From the NCBI RefSeq assembly GCF_000308835.1, contig NZ_BAGN01000220.1:1-64000 (forward strand): a DNA stretch of 64,000 nucleotides, in the 5' to 3' direction. Below, piece after piece: positions 8,265 to 16,518 of the stretch (the first letter of the stretch is position 1; the number at the start of each line of letters is the position of its first letter). Source of the stretch: Nocardia vinacea NBRC 16497. GTDB lineage: Bacteria > Actinomycetota > Actinomycetes > Mycobacteriales > Mycobacteriaceae. The notes below the pieces were generated by a model. It made no database searches, had not been told where the DNA came from, and saw only the letters and a program-made list of their open reading frames with translations. Position numbers and translations under genes: made by a program.

Positions 8265-10316
8265 ATGACGGGCGTTGAGCAAACTGTGACCGATCCCTAC
8301 CTGTGGCTCGAAGAAGTAACCGATGAGCGGGCCCTCGACTTCGCCCGCGCGCACAACGATGTGGTTGTCGAGCGTTTCGCCAGCTCCGGTCGGTTCACCG
8401 AGCTCGAGCGCCGCATTCTGGACATGCTCGACACCGATACCAAGATCGCCTACCCGGGTCGGCGCGGCCGCTGGCTCTACAACTTCTGGCGCGATGCCGA
8501 ACATCCGCGCGGGCTGTGGCGGCGCACCACCTTCGCCGAATACGCCAAGGAAGCGCCGGACTGGGATGTGCTGATCGACCTGGACGCACTCGGCACCGCC
8601 GAGGGCGAGAACTGGGTGTGGGGTGGTGCCGCGGTGCTGCGGCCGGAACAGTCGCGTGCGCTCATCAGCCTGTCCCGCGGCGGCGCGGATGCCAAGGTCG
8701 TGCGTGAATTCGATATCGAAACAAGGGAATTCATCGATCCCGCCGACGGCGGTTACTTCCTGCCCGAGGCGAAATCCGAGATCCGCTGGATCGATATCGA
8801 CTCGGTCTATGTCGGCACCGATTTCGGACCGGGTTCGCTCACCGATTCCGGCTATCCGCGAATCGCCAAGCGCTGGCGGCGCGGTACCCCGCTAACCGAG
8901 GCCGAGACGGTATTCGAGGGCGAGGCAGGCGATGTCGCGGTCTCGGCCGGCTACGACCGGACGCCCGGCTATGAACGGCATTTCGTCGGTCGTGCCACCG
9001 ACTTCTTCAACGAAGAGGTGTACCTGCTCGAACGCGACGGCAGTCTGCGGCATCTCGATGTACCGACCGACGCCAGCGAGTCCTGGTACAAGGATTGGTT
9101 CCTGGTCCGACTGAAGTCGCCGTGGGAAATCGGTGACAAGACCTACCCGGCCGGTGCGTTGCTGGCCATGGACTTCGAGAAATTCCTTTCCGGCGCACGG
9201 GAGTTCGAGGTGATCTTCACCCCGGACGAGCACACTTCATTGCACGGCTACGGCTGGACCGAGAACCATCTGCTGCTGATCACCCTCGAGGATGTGCAGA
9301 CCAAGCTCTACGTCCTCACGCCCGGTCCGGACGGCTGGCACAGGGAGCCACTCGCCGACACCCCGCCGATGGCGACCACCAGCGTGATGAATCTCGACCC
9401 GCTCGAGGGCGGCGACGAATTCATGCTGACCACAAGCGGATTCACCACTCCCGCCACCCTGCTCGCAAGTTCGGTGGGCGGCCGGTCCGAACAACTCAAA
9501 CAGGAACCCGGCTTCTTCGACGCCGACGGCATCGAGACCGAGCAGTTCTTCGCGCGCTCCGATGACGGAACCGTGGTGCCGTATTTCGTGATCCGCCACC
9601 GCGACCGCAAGGACACCCCCGGCCCCACGGTGATGTCCGGCTACGGCGGCTTCGAGGTATCCCGCACCCCCTCCTACAGCGGCGCCTCCGGGATGGGCTG
9701 GCTGGAACGCGGCGGCACCTGGGTGATGACCAATATCCGCGGCGGCGGCGAATACGGCCCGCAGTGGCACACCTCGGTGCAGAAGGCCAACCGGCACAAG
9801 GTCTACGAGGACTTCTCCTCGATCGCCAAGGATCTGGTGGCCCGCGGCATCACCACGCATGAACAACTGGGCGCGGTCGGCGGTAGCAACGGCGGCCTGC
9901 TCATGGGCGTCATGCTGACCCGCTATCCGGAACTGTTCGGCGCCATCGTCTGCCAGGTCCCGCTGCTCGATATGCAGCGGTATCACCTGCTGCTGGCCGG
10001 TGCGTCGTGGGTGGCCGAATACGGCGATCCGGACAAACCCGAGGAGTGGGAGTACATCAGCAAGTACTCGCCCTACCAGAACGTCCGCGCCGACGCGTCC
10101 TATCCGCCGATCCTGCTGACCACCTCCACCCGCGACGACCGGGTCCACCCGGGCCATGCCCGCAAGATGGCTGCGCTGCTGGAGGAACAGGGCCACACGA
10201 TCTGGTACCACGAGAACATCGAGGGCGGCCACGGCGGTGCGGCCGACAACAAGCAGTCGGCGTTCCAGGCCGGACTTATCTACGAGTTCTTCACCCAGAT
10301 GTTGATGGAACGGTAA
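8265..10316 (+). CDS. prolyl oligopeptidase, S9A family
   Basis: A 683-residue serine peptidase that cuts short peptides after proline. The N-terminal beta-propeller begins with DPYLWLEEV, typical of the family; the C-terminal alpha/beta-hydrolase domain holds the triad: Ser541 in GGSNGGLLMG, Asp in TRDDRVHPGH (about 624-625) and His656 in GGHGG. No signal peptide. The ATG at 8265 places the conserved propeller start close to the N-terminus. A homologue (Rv0457c) lies in the matching region of M. tuberculosis. A strong terminator follows. Confidence 0.95.
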   Translation: MTGVEQTVTDPYLWLEEVTDERALDFARAHNDVVVERFASSGRFTELERRILDMLDTDTKIAYPGRRGRWLYNFWRDAEHPRGLWRRTTFAEYAKEAPDWDVLIDLDALGTAEGENWVWGGAAVLRPEQSRALISLSRGGADAKVVREFDIETREFIDPADGGYFLPEAKSEIRWIDIDSVYVGTDFGPGSLTDSGYPRIAKRWRRGTPLTEAETVFEGEAGDVAVSAGYDRTPGYERHFVGRATDFFNEEVYLLERDGSLRHLDVPTDASESWYKDWFLVRLKSPWEIGDKTYPAGALLAMDFEKFLSGAREFEVIFTPDEHTSLHGYGWTENHLLLITLEDVQTKLYVLTPGPDGWHREPLADTPPMATTSVMNLDPLEGGDEFMLTTSGFTTPATLLASSVGGRSEQLKQEPGFFDADGIETEQFFARSDDGTVVPYFVIRHRDRKDTPGPTVMSGYGGFEVSRTPSYSGASGMGWLERGGTWVMTNIRGGGEYGPQWHTSVQKANRHKVYEDFSSIAKDLVARGITTHEQLGAVGGSNGGLLMGVMLTRYPELFGAIVCQVPLLDMQRYHLLLAGASWVAEYGDPDKPEEWEYISKYSPYQNVRADASYPPILLTTSTRDDRVHPGHARKMAALLEEQGHTIWYHENIEGGHGGAADNKQSAFQAGLIYEFFTQMLMER

Positions 10317-10327
10317 TCAGGTTCAAC

Positions 10328-10354
10328 CGGCCCGGTGCATCCTGCACCGGGCCG
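10328..10354 (+). terminator. terminator of the prolyl oligopeptidase gene
   Basis: Perfect 12-bp stem (CGGCCCGGTGCA with TGCACCGGGCCG) and a 3-base loop, starting 12 bases after the stop. Only a weak pyrimidine run (ACTTCTT) follows. It separates the peptidase from the hydrolase-TetR operon. Confidence 0.75.
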
Positions 10355-10371
10355 ACTTCTTGCGGCGGTAT

Positions 10372-10404
10372 GTCTACGATGTAGACTAGATCTACAGCGT
10401 AGAC
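10372..10404 (+). promoter_or_regulatory. tandem double operator of the hydrolase-TetR operon
   Basis: Two copies of the palindrome GTCTAC-N3-GTAGAC lie 18 bp apart: 10372-10386 is perfect, 10390-10404 differs in one outer base (ATCTAC-AGC-GTAGAC). They end 11 bases before the hydrolase ATG. The TetR regulator in the second gene of the operon is the natural ligand, so the operon is probably autorepressed. Confidence 0.7.
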
Positions 10405-10415
10405 AAGGAGCCGCT

Positions 10416-11318
10416 ATGGCCGAAACCGCCATACGAATCGTCGAAACCCTCGGCGCACAACTGCACACCGAAACGGCCGGAACCGGGCCGGATCTGGTCC
10501 TCATTTCCGGCGGCGGCGGTGATGCCGGAATGTATGAGGCTGTAGTGCCATTGCTGGCCGACCGCTTCCGCGTCATCACCTTCGACCGGCGCGGCAATTC
10601 GCGCAGCGCGCTAACCGATCCGCACGCCACGATCGATGTCGCGACGCAGGCGGCGGATGTCATCGCGGTCCTCGACGCCTACGCGATCGAGCGCGCACAC
10701 GTCTTCGGCAGCAGCGGTGCCGCGATCATCACGCTCGAACTGCTTGCCGCACACGCAGATCGGCTTATCGATGCAGTCGTGCACGAACCGCCGCTGGTCC
10801 AACTGCTGCCCGTCGAAAGCCCTGCGCGGCAGGAGATCGCCGACATAGGCGCACTCGCCGTTGCGAAGAGTCCGATGCGCGCGTTCGCGGCATTCGGCGT
10901 TATGACCATGCCGAATGTGCCACGGATCCTTCGGTCGAGTCTGGGACAAACTCTGCTGGCCGGTGCAAGTCGCGTATCGCTCGCGATCGGAGCCGCGCTT
11001 CGCCGGATCACCCGAACTCAGCCGTCGACCATGACCCGCCAACTGAACAATGCCGACCTGCTGCTGCGACGCGAACTGCCCGCCTTCTGCTTCGACTACC
11101 ACCCGGACCTGGCCGCCCTCCGGAAGGTCGAGGTGCCGTGGCAGCTGGCGACCGGACGCGAGAGCGTCGGCAAGCCGTACTACGCCGCCGCACACGCACT
11201 GGCCGACGAACTCGGCCGGGACTGTATGGAATTCCCTGGCGGACATGTGCCCTATCAGTTGCAGCCGGAACAGTTCGTCGCCCGGCTGGTGGAGCTGTTC
11301 GACGAGATGAGCGCATGA
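10416..11318 (+). CDS. alpha/beta hydrolase
   Basis: A 300-residue alpha/beta hydrolase. The oxyanion-hole loop is LISGGGGDAGMY, strand five leads to FDRRGNSRS, the nucleophile elbow is VFGSSGAAI (Ser), and a C-terminal His is supplied near FPGGHVPYQL. No signal peptide. AAGGAG precedes the ATG by 7 bases. It overlaps the TetR gene by four bases (ATGA), so the two are translationally coupled. It probably acts on the small molecule sensed by that regulator; the substrate cannot be read from the sequence. Confidence 0.85.
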   Translation: MAETAIRIVETLGAQLHTETAGTGPDLVLISGGGGDAGMYEAVVPLLADRFRVITFDRRGNSRSALTDPHATIDVATQAADVIAVLDAYAIERAHVFGSSGAAIITLELLAAHADRLIDAVVHEPPLVQLLPVESPARQEIADIGALAVAKSPMRAFAAFGVMTMPNVPRILRSSLGQTLLAGASRVSLAIGAALRRITRTQPSTMTRQLNNADLLLRRELPAFCFDYHPDLAALRKVEVPWQLATGRESVGKPYYAAAHALADELGRDCMEFPGGHVPYQLQPEQFVARLVELFDEMSA

Positions 11319-11959
11319 GCAAGCCGAAGCCACCCACCCGAACCGCATTGAATCGCGACTACATTGCCGCGACGGCGCTGACCGTCATCGATACTGCGGG
11401 CCTCGACGGCTTCACCATGCGGAAATTGGGTACCGCACTCGGCGCAGACCCGATGGCGGCCTACCGGCACTTCACCGACCAGCAGGACCTGTTCGACGGC
11501 ATCGCCGAAGCAATGTTCGACGAATTGGAGATGGAAACTCTTCCGTGGCAGGAAGATTGGCCGGAGCTGATGACCGCCTACGCCCATCGCCTACGTTCCA
11601 CCCTGCGCCGACACCCGAACGCCGTACCGATCTTCGCAACCCGACCGGTCCGCAGCGCCGTGGCGATCGAAACCGGAAACTGGATGCTCGAACGCCTCCA
11701 AAGCGGCGGCTTCACCCCCGCGGTAGCCCTGCAATTCGCCCGCTGCCTACGCGAATACGTAATCGGCCACATCCTCAGCCACACCGTAGCCGCCGTAGCA
11801 TCCCAACGCAGCCGCAAACCCACCCCGAACGCCCCCGACTACAACACCCTCTCCGCAGCCGCCGACGCCACCGCGAACACCGACCACTTCGATATCGGCC
11901 TCACGGCGATGCTCGACGGCTTCAGCAAGCATCTCGGCGAAATCGCCGACCACACTTAG
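11315..11959 (+). CDS. TetR family regulator of the hydrolase operon
   Basis: A 214-residue repressor with an N-terminal helix-turn-helix (FTMRKLGTALGADPMAAYRH at about residues 30-50) and a TetR_C-like effector domain. Its start overlaps the hydrolase stop. The double palindrome at 10372-10404 before the operon is its probable binding site, giving negative autoregulation that a hydrolase substrate or product could relieve. Confidence 0.87.
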   Translation: MSKPKPPTRTALNRDYIAATALTVIDTAGLDGFTMRKLGTALGADPMAAYRHFTDQQDLFDGIAEAMFDELEMETLPWQEDWPELMTAYAHRLRSTLRRHPNAVPIFATRPVRSAVAIETGNWMLERLQSGGFTPAVALQFARCLREYVIGHILSHTVAAVASQRSRKPTPNAPDYNTLSAAADATANTDHFDIGLTAMLDGFSKHLGEIADHT

Positions 11960-12018
11960 CACCTTTCGAAGGTCGCAGCTGATTCAGCGCCCCTTCGGCG
12001 GGCGATAGGCTCGATGTC

Positions 12019-12435
12019 ATGACCTCACGATTTGGTTCCGTCACCACAATCACTGGGGCGAGTCCGGCAGTGATTTCGCTGCTTCGTCGCGCCGCGCAGG
12101 TTGCCGAACAACACGGTCGCAACGATATGGCACCCGAGGATCTGCAAGTAGCCCTGCTGCAGGGCATCCCGTGGTCCACACTCGAGGTGTGGTGGCCTCG
12201 GGTCGGTGGAAAACCGTTGCAGCGTGGAGTCATCAACGACTTCGATCCGTCTGCGCCGCAGAAGGCGTATCGGCTCGAGCGAAAGCCGTTAGCAAGTGAG
12301 GGATTTCGATGGTTTCCGGTGTGGCCGTCTCCCACCCCTGGACGAGGTACGGCGCGCCACACAGGTAGAGCCCTCAGCCTGCTGGCTGAGGGCTCCCTGG
12401 TTTGGGCTATTCAGACCCGTCGATCTGTGCTCTGA
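12019..12435 (+). CDS. hypothetical protein with a Clp_N-like half repeat
   Basis: A 138-residue ORF of unknown function. Residues 15-48 (SPAVISLLRRAAQVAEQHGR and on) resemble one half of a ClpA/ClpC N-terminal repeat; the rest matches nothing recognised. The frame runs into a hairpin at 12368-12395 that seems to belong to the opposite strand, so the true end may be earlier or the gene may be decayed. A possible -10 (TAGGCT) lies about 10 bases before the ATG, which would make the message leaderless. Low certainty. Confidence 0.4.
   Translation: MTSRFGSVTTITGASPAVISLLRRAAQVAEQHGRNDMAPEDLQVALLQGIPWSTLEVWWPRVGGKPLQRGVINDFDPSAPQKAYRLERKPLASEGFRWFPVWPSPTPGRGTARHTGRALSLLAEGSLVWAIQTRRSVL
12368..12395 (-). 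terminator. hairpin downstream of a small minus-strand gene
   Basis: Perfect 12-bp stem (GAGCCCTCAGCC/GGCTGAGGGCTC) with a 4-base loop, placed 11 bases after the stop of the minus-strand 52-residue ORF. No T-tract on either side. Its position fits a terminator for that ORF better than for the plus-strand ORF that crosses it. Confidence 0.6.
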
Positions 12436-12565
12436 ACTCGTCGGCATCCGGCCCCGATAGTTCGTATGTGACGGTGACCGGCTCCACCGGGTTCAATTCG
12501 TCACGCCCCGCCGGGCCAGGCACTATCGAGGTCACCAACTCCACCAATTCCGTGTAGGTCAACAT
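12407..12565 (-). CDS. small hypothetical protein (52 aa)
   Basis: A 52-residue acidic protein starting MLTYTELVELVTSIVPG and ending DADEFRAQIDGSE. It is too short for most gene finders. Amino-acid make-up and codon use look like a real gene, and a perfect hairpin follows the stop. No ribosome binding site is visible and its start lies only 14 bases from that of the divergent ORF at 12580, so at least one of the two may be a relic. No family recognised. Confidence 0.45.
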   Translation of the reverse strand: MLTYTELVELVTSIVPGPAGRDELNPVEPVTVTYELSGPDADEFRAQIDGSE

Positions 12566-12579
12566 TCATCGGTGCCACC

Positions 12580-12847
12580 ATGACGGACACCGGCCGGGGC
12601 ACGTTCACCCTGTCGGGCCGACCGGTGACCGAGCCTGAGACGCTGGCTCAGCTCGAATTGGCAGACGATGAGGCGGCTATCGAGGTCGAGAAGAAAGTGA
12701 GGACGTTTTACGGTGCTACTGGTCGACGGTGCCACTGTGCCACTCAGCGGCTACCACCGTTGGCTACTGTCGATCACGGGCCGGAATATCGAATCCGGGG
12801 AGAACATCCGGTATCTGCCCCGTCACCTAGCCGGGGAAGTTCCGTAA
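12580..12847 (+). pseudogene. probable frameshifted small gene
   Basis: Two coding-like halves lie in different frames. The first begins at ATG 12580 (MTDTGRGTFTLSGRPVTEPE, continuing about 45 residues). The second is read from about 12713 (VLLVDGATVPLSGYHRWLLS) and ends at TAA 12845. Joined with a one-base shift near 12712 they make an even protein of about 89 residues; read straight, the first frame turns into a Cys/His/Pro-rich shadow. I infer a frameshift or a sequencing error. No family recognised. Confidence 0.4.
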
Positions 12848-12912
12848 CGGGTTCGATTCAGCAAACAGCGCGAAGCTCTCGGGGGCCGGTTTGGTTGGTG
12901 TTCCAGCCGCGC

Positions 12913-13344
12913 CTAAGAATTGGCGTTGGCGGGAGCCAGGATGACCACCGGGATCTGCCAGGACACCTTGGCCTGGAAGTCCGCGAGGAATGGTGCGTCC
13001 ACCAGCTTGCGGTCCCAAAGGTTTTGTCGTTCTTCACCTTCGGCAAAGGATGCGATTACCGGCCAGGACTCGGTGGCGACCTCGACGACGGCCTCGGGAT
13101 GCGCGGTCAGATTGTGGTACCACCCCGGACGATTCGGGCGCCCGCCGTTCGCGGCGTAGACCACTACCCGGTCACCGTCGCGCTGATAGGCCAGTGGCCA
13201 GGTTCGGGATTCGCCCGTGCGGGCGCCGGTGGTGGTCAGCAGTAGCAGCGGTATGTTCGCGAACTGCCCGCCGACCTTTCCCGCATTGGCGCGGAATTCC
13301 GCGATGACATCCAGATGTAGTTGCCGCCGTTGCTCATTCGACAC
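12913..13344 (-). CDS. deazaflavin (F420)-dependent nitroreductase family protein
   Basis: A 143-residue split-barrel protein of the Ddn/DUF385 group. Typical features are LLLLTTTGARTGESRTWPL in the first half, then GGRPNRPGWYHNLTAHPEA, the F420-facing loop, and a C-terminal LADFQAKVSWQIPVVIL. Members reduce nitro compounds, quinones or aflatoxins with F420H2. GTG at 13344 (VSNEQRRQ) gives the normal length; other GTG codons lie slightly upstream. It stands alone. Confidence 0.88.
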   Translation of the reverse strand: MSNEQRRQLHLDVIAEFRANAGKVGGQFANIPLLLLTTTGARTGESRTWPLAYQRDGDRVVVYAANGGRPNRPGWYHNLTAHPEAVVEVATESWPVIASFAEGEERQNLWDRKLVDAPFLADFQAKVSWQIPVVILAPANANS

Positions 13345-13473
13345 GAGCACCAGCCTATGACGGCTTGCTCGATTGCGCTTCGTCGCTGCGCAAACCCAAG
13401 CGGCCACCTACCCACGATCGCCGTGCGCCCAGTCGATGAAGCGCCGAGCCTGCGGTCACCATCAAGCGTCCGA

Positions 13474-14343
13474 TCAGCGGTCCCGCAGCCATTTCTCGAT
13501 TTGATCGACCGTGCTGCGGTACCGACGGATCCAGCCGTTATGCCCCAACGGTTCCGGTTGTACCCAGGTGGTCACCTCGGCCTTGGGCATCTTGGCCAGC
13601 AGGTGTGCGACTGAACTGCGCGGCGCGAGATCGTCGCCGGTCATGGTGATGGACAGCACCGGCAGCTTCAGTCTGGCGATCCGCTCCTCGTAGTCGATAT
13701 CCGCATCGACCGGCACGAAGCGGCCGGTGCGGGCCAGCCGGGCCCAATCCGACATCAGCACCTTCGACTGACGTCCGAAGCCGCCGAGCGAGATCCGGTC
13801 GCCGGGCCAGAAGCCGGCCAGATTGGCCGTCAGCGACATGACCGCGGTGCCGGCCAGCATGCCAGGACCCGAAATACCCCGGAATCCACGGTGATACGGG
13901 GTGCCGGAGGCGATCAGGATCAGCCCACCCAGGCGGCCGCGGATCCGTGACGCGTACAGCACAGCGAGCTGGCCGCCCATGCTGTGGCCGAGCAGATACG
14001 GGGTGCTCTCCGGGAACCGGTCGCGCACCACCGAAAAGATCGCCGGGAAGTCGACCGATGCCAGTTCGTGGTAGCCGAAGGTGCTCGCGGCGCTCGGGCG
14101 CGGGCGACTATCACCCGCGCCGCGCAGCTCACCGATCGCGGCATCGAAGCCGCGCGCGGCCAGCTCTTGGGCGAACAGTTCGTAGTACCCGGCCGGGACA
14201 CCGAGGCCGGGCACCATCACCACCACCGGACGCGGCGCATCCGGGCGCACCGGATGCCGATGCGCACCGGTCGCCGGGAACAGCCGCACCGGCACGGTGG
14301 TGCCGTCCGGCATCTGGATGGGAACCGTCTCCATAGAGCGCAC
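13474..14343 (-). CDS. alpha/beta hydrolase (lysophospholipase-like)
   Basis: A 289-residue cytoplasmic hydrolase. The oxyanion loop is MVPGLGVPAGYYE, the nucleophile elbow GHSMGGQLAV, the acid lies in SITMTGDDLAPR, and the His is in EPLGHNGW. The long segment between elbow and acid forms a lid domain. Similar proteins are annotated as serine aminopeptidase S33 or lysophospholipase. The start may be the internal ATG three codons in. The TetR gene next to it on the same strand, 21 bases upstream, may control it. Confidence 0.82.
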   Translation of the reverse strand: MRSMETVPIQMPDGTTVPVRLFPATGAHRHPVRPDAPRPVVVMVPGLGVPAGYYELFAQELAARGFDAAIGELRGAGDSRPRPSAASTFGYHELASVDFPAIFSVVRDRFPESTPYLLGHSMGGQLAVLYASRIRGRLGGLILIASGTPYHRGFRGISGPGMLAGTAVMSLTANLAGFWPGDRISLGGFGRQSKVLMSDWARLARTGRFVPVDADIDYEERIARLKLPVLSITMTGDDLAPRSSVAHLLAKMPKAEVTTWVQPEPLGHNGWIRRYRSTVDQIEKWLRDR

Positions 14344-14364
14344 GCTAGCCGACGGCCGCCGGAA

Positions 14365-14997
14365 CTACGCGCCGACCGCACCCATGATCACTCGGCTGAG
14401 CACCCGGATCACGTCGTCTAGTGGCGGGCGTGGGTCCGAACCGCTCCAGGAATCCACCACGTAGTTGACCGCGCCGATGATGGCCAGCACCCGCATCTCG
14501 TAGTCGCCCGTTGGGATTTCGCCGTGCAAGGCGGCATCCTCCGCGGCGCCGGCGAGTAGCGAACCCCAGACGCGACGCAGCTCCAGCCGGAACTTCTCCA
14601 CCTTCGGCCCGGCGCCGACGACCTCTACCAGCGCCACCCGCGCCTTGCGCGGATCGGAGCCGATGGATTCGACGTAGGCGCGCACCGAGGCATCGATGAT
14701 CTCCAGCGCGGTCGCATCGGATTTCTTCTCGAGGGCGGCGGTCACCGCATCGCGCGATTCCCTATCGATCTGCTCGTAGAGCTCGAGTAGGAGGGATTCG
14801 CGGCCGGTGAACTCCTCATAGAACTGCCTCGAGGAGAGTCCGGCGTCCTTACAGATAGCGCCGACCGAACTATTGGCGTAGCCATCGCGCGCAAAGACCG
14901 TCAGGCCCGATTCCAGAAAACGCGCACGCCGCTGACGTTGCCGGTCCTCTACGGGTTGCCCGGCATACATTCGTCCCGTATTCGCATCCTGTGACAT
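14365..14997 (-). CDS. TetR/AcrR family regulator
   Basis: A 210-residue regulator. The helix-turn-helix is SSVGAICKDAGLSSRQFYEE at about residues 43-62, preceded by the usual FLESGLTVFARDGYAN helix. The C-terminal ligand domain is not assigned. ATG at 14997 is chosen over two upstream codons to give the common family length. It lies 21 bases before the hydrolase gene on the same strand, so the two are probably co-transcribed. Confidence 0.85.
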   Translation of the reverse strand: MSQDANTGRMYAGQPVEDRQRQRRARFLESGLTVFARDGYANSSVGAICKDAGLSSRQFYEEFTGRESLLLELYEQIDRESRDAVTAALEKKSDATALEIIDASVRAYVESIGSDPRKARVALVEVVGAGPKVEKFRLELRRVWGSLLAGAAEDAALHGEIPTGDYEMRVLAIIGAVNYVVDSWSGSDPRPPLDDVIRVLSRVIMGAVGA

Positions 14998-15224
14998 TGG
15001 GGCAGACAATACCGAAGGGCCCGATCGCCTCGTCATGGATCGGGCTGTTCGTCTCAACCTTCGGCGGAACAGGTGTTAGCCGAAAGTTGGCCGCTCGGTT
15101 GCTATTGCGCTCAGCTGATGCTGCTCTCCGATCTAGGTGCCGCAACAGTGGTCGTCACTGATTGTTTGCCGCAACGGAGGATGCCGAGGGGTTCGGCACG
15201 CCGAAAGTGTTTTGCAGGACTTTT

Positions 15225-16019
15225 TTAGAATAATTCTTTCGACAGATCTTTCAACAACGCGGGCAGTTCCGCCACGGAATCGATGACGTGATCCGGTGCG
15301 GCCGAAGCCGCCGCCAGAACGACGGGCCGGAATTTGCCGGTGCGCACCAGAACTCCGGTCATACCGACCTGTTGGGCGGCTAGCACATCGGAGTGCAGAT
15401 CGTCACCGATCATCAGCACCTCGGCCGGGTCGAGGTCCATAAGGTCCGCGCAGGTTCGGAATCCGGCCGCCGCGGGCTTGCCGACCACGGCGATCTCGGC
15501 ATTGCCTGCCGCCTCCAGACCCGGTAGGTACGCGCCCGCGTCGATGCGGAGTCCGGTATCGGTGGCCCAGCTCAGGCCGCTGTGCATCGCGACGACCGGA
15601 ATGCCGTCCAGCATCAGCTCGGCCACCCGGCTCAGCGCGTCATGCGTGAATTCCGCACCGGCGCCGCCGATTACGATGACATCCGGATGTTCGTCGTCGA
15701 GAGTCAGCTCGGCGAGGTCGGCCGCGATATCGCCGTGATTGAGCACCCAGACTGCCGCATCCGGGTAGCGGCGGCCCACATATTCGCCGGTGAGCCGGGC
15801 AGCGGTGACAATCTCCGCGGGATCGACATCGAACCCGGCGTCGCGCAGCCGCTCGGCGATCTCATCGCAGGTTCGGGAGGTGGTGTTGGTGAGAAACCTT
15901 CGGCGCAAACCACTTTCGCGCACGCGGCGCACGGCGTCGACCGCACCGTGGATCTCGTGCCAGGAGGTCACCAGCACGCCGTCGATGTCGTAGAGCACCC
16001 CGCGTATGTCGCCGGACAT
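15225..16019 (-). CDS. HAD-IIA family hydrolase (NagD-like phosphatase)
   Basis: A 264-residue haloacid-dehalogenase-type phosphatase. Motif I is LYDIDGVLV (nucleophile Asp and acid Asp), motif II FLTNTTSR, the C2 cap lies between, then the Lys of VVGKPAAAGF (motif III) and GDDLHSDVLAAQ (motif IV). The IIA cap arrangement points to NagD- or PGP-type phosphatases that act on small sugar or glycol phosphates. It lies between unrelated genes and no operon is evident. Confidence 0.88.
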   Translation of the reverse strand: MSGDIRGVLYDIDGVLVTSWHEIHGAVDAVRRVRESGLRRRFLTNTTSRTCDEIAERLRDAGFDVDPAEIVTAARLTGEYVGRRYPDAAVWVLNHGDIAADLAELTLDDEHPDVIVIGGAGAEFTHDALSRVAELMLDGIPVVAMHSGLSWATDTGLRIDAGAYLPGLEAAGNAEIAVVGKPAAAGFRTCADLMDLDPAEVLMIGDDLHSDVLAAQQVGMTGVLVRTGKFRPVVLAAASAAPDHVIDSVAELPALLKDLSKELF

Positions 16020-16076
16020 GGGTTCAGCCTACGACCGCGGAACAGGGCGCGTCCCCGCATCTGTTCGACACGGCGG

Positions 16077-16460
16077 TCAGCGGGCGAAACTGCGGGCGGC
16101 GCGCGCAAGCATCCACGGCACGAGCCGACGATGGAATGGGCGCACGACGGCGAAATACCTTCGGCCCCAGCGATTTCGATACTTGACCAGCGAAGTGATG
16201 GTGACCGTACCATCGTCGACGAGAACCGAGACGACAAAGTCGAGGACCGCCAGCACATCGGCGGTCACATGCTCGCGCTCGTCGCATTCGCGATCGGGAA
16301 AAGGGTTGCCGAAGAATATCTTTCGGGTCCATTTCCGAGGGTCGATTGGAGCGCCTGGCGGCAACGCTATTTCGTAGGAATCGATGTAATCCCAATCGGT
16401 GCCCGACGAGCGCGCCAGGGCGGCTCGTTCGGGAATTTCGACTAGTTCATAAGTCGGCAT
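16077..16460 (-). CDS. DUF2867 domain protein
   Basis: A 127-residue protein of the DUF2867 family, function unknown, common in actinobacteria. It shows the LARSSGTDWDYIDSYEIALP start, the central Asp-x-Arg region (PDRECDEREH) and the C-terminal Trp-Gly-Arg-Arg-Tyr-Phe. ATG at 16460 has GGAGGA at proper spacing. It is divergent from a TetR gene; the palindrome at 16501-16518 lies 41 bases upstream of its start and may control both genes. Confidence 0.8.
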   Translation of the reverse strand: MPTYELVEIPERAALARSSGTDWDYIDSYEIALPPGAPIDPRKWTRKIFFGNPFPDRECDEREHVTADVLAVLDFVVSVLVDDGTVTITSLVKYRNRWGRRYFAVVRPFHRRLVPWMLARAARSFAR

Positions 16461-16500
16461 CACATTCCTCCGATAACCCATACTGGGCCGCATGGAACGA

Positions 16501-16518
16501 CCATACGGTAGCGTATGG
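16501..16518. promoter_or_regulatory. TetR operator overlapping the regulator's own start
   Basis: CCATACG-GTAG-CGTATGG is a perfect inverted repeat with 7-bp arms. It covers the first possible ATG (16515) of the TetR gene. TAGCGT at 16509-16514 could be the -10 box for a leaderless start at the second ATG (16521). Binding would block both transcription and, through position, the divergent DUF2867 promoter. Confidence 0.6.

Noticed and set aside
12845..12870. GGGTTCGATTC resembling a tRNA T-loop or attachment site
   Set aside because: The flanking bases do not form a T-arm and no acceptor, D or anticodon arms are found upstream. No integrase is near.
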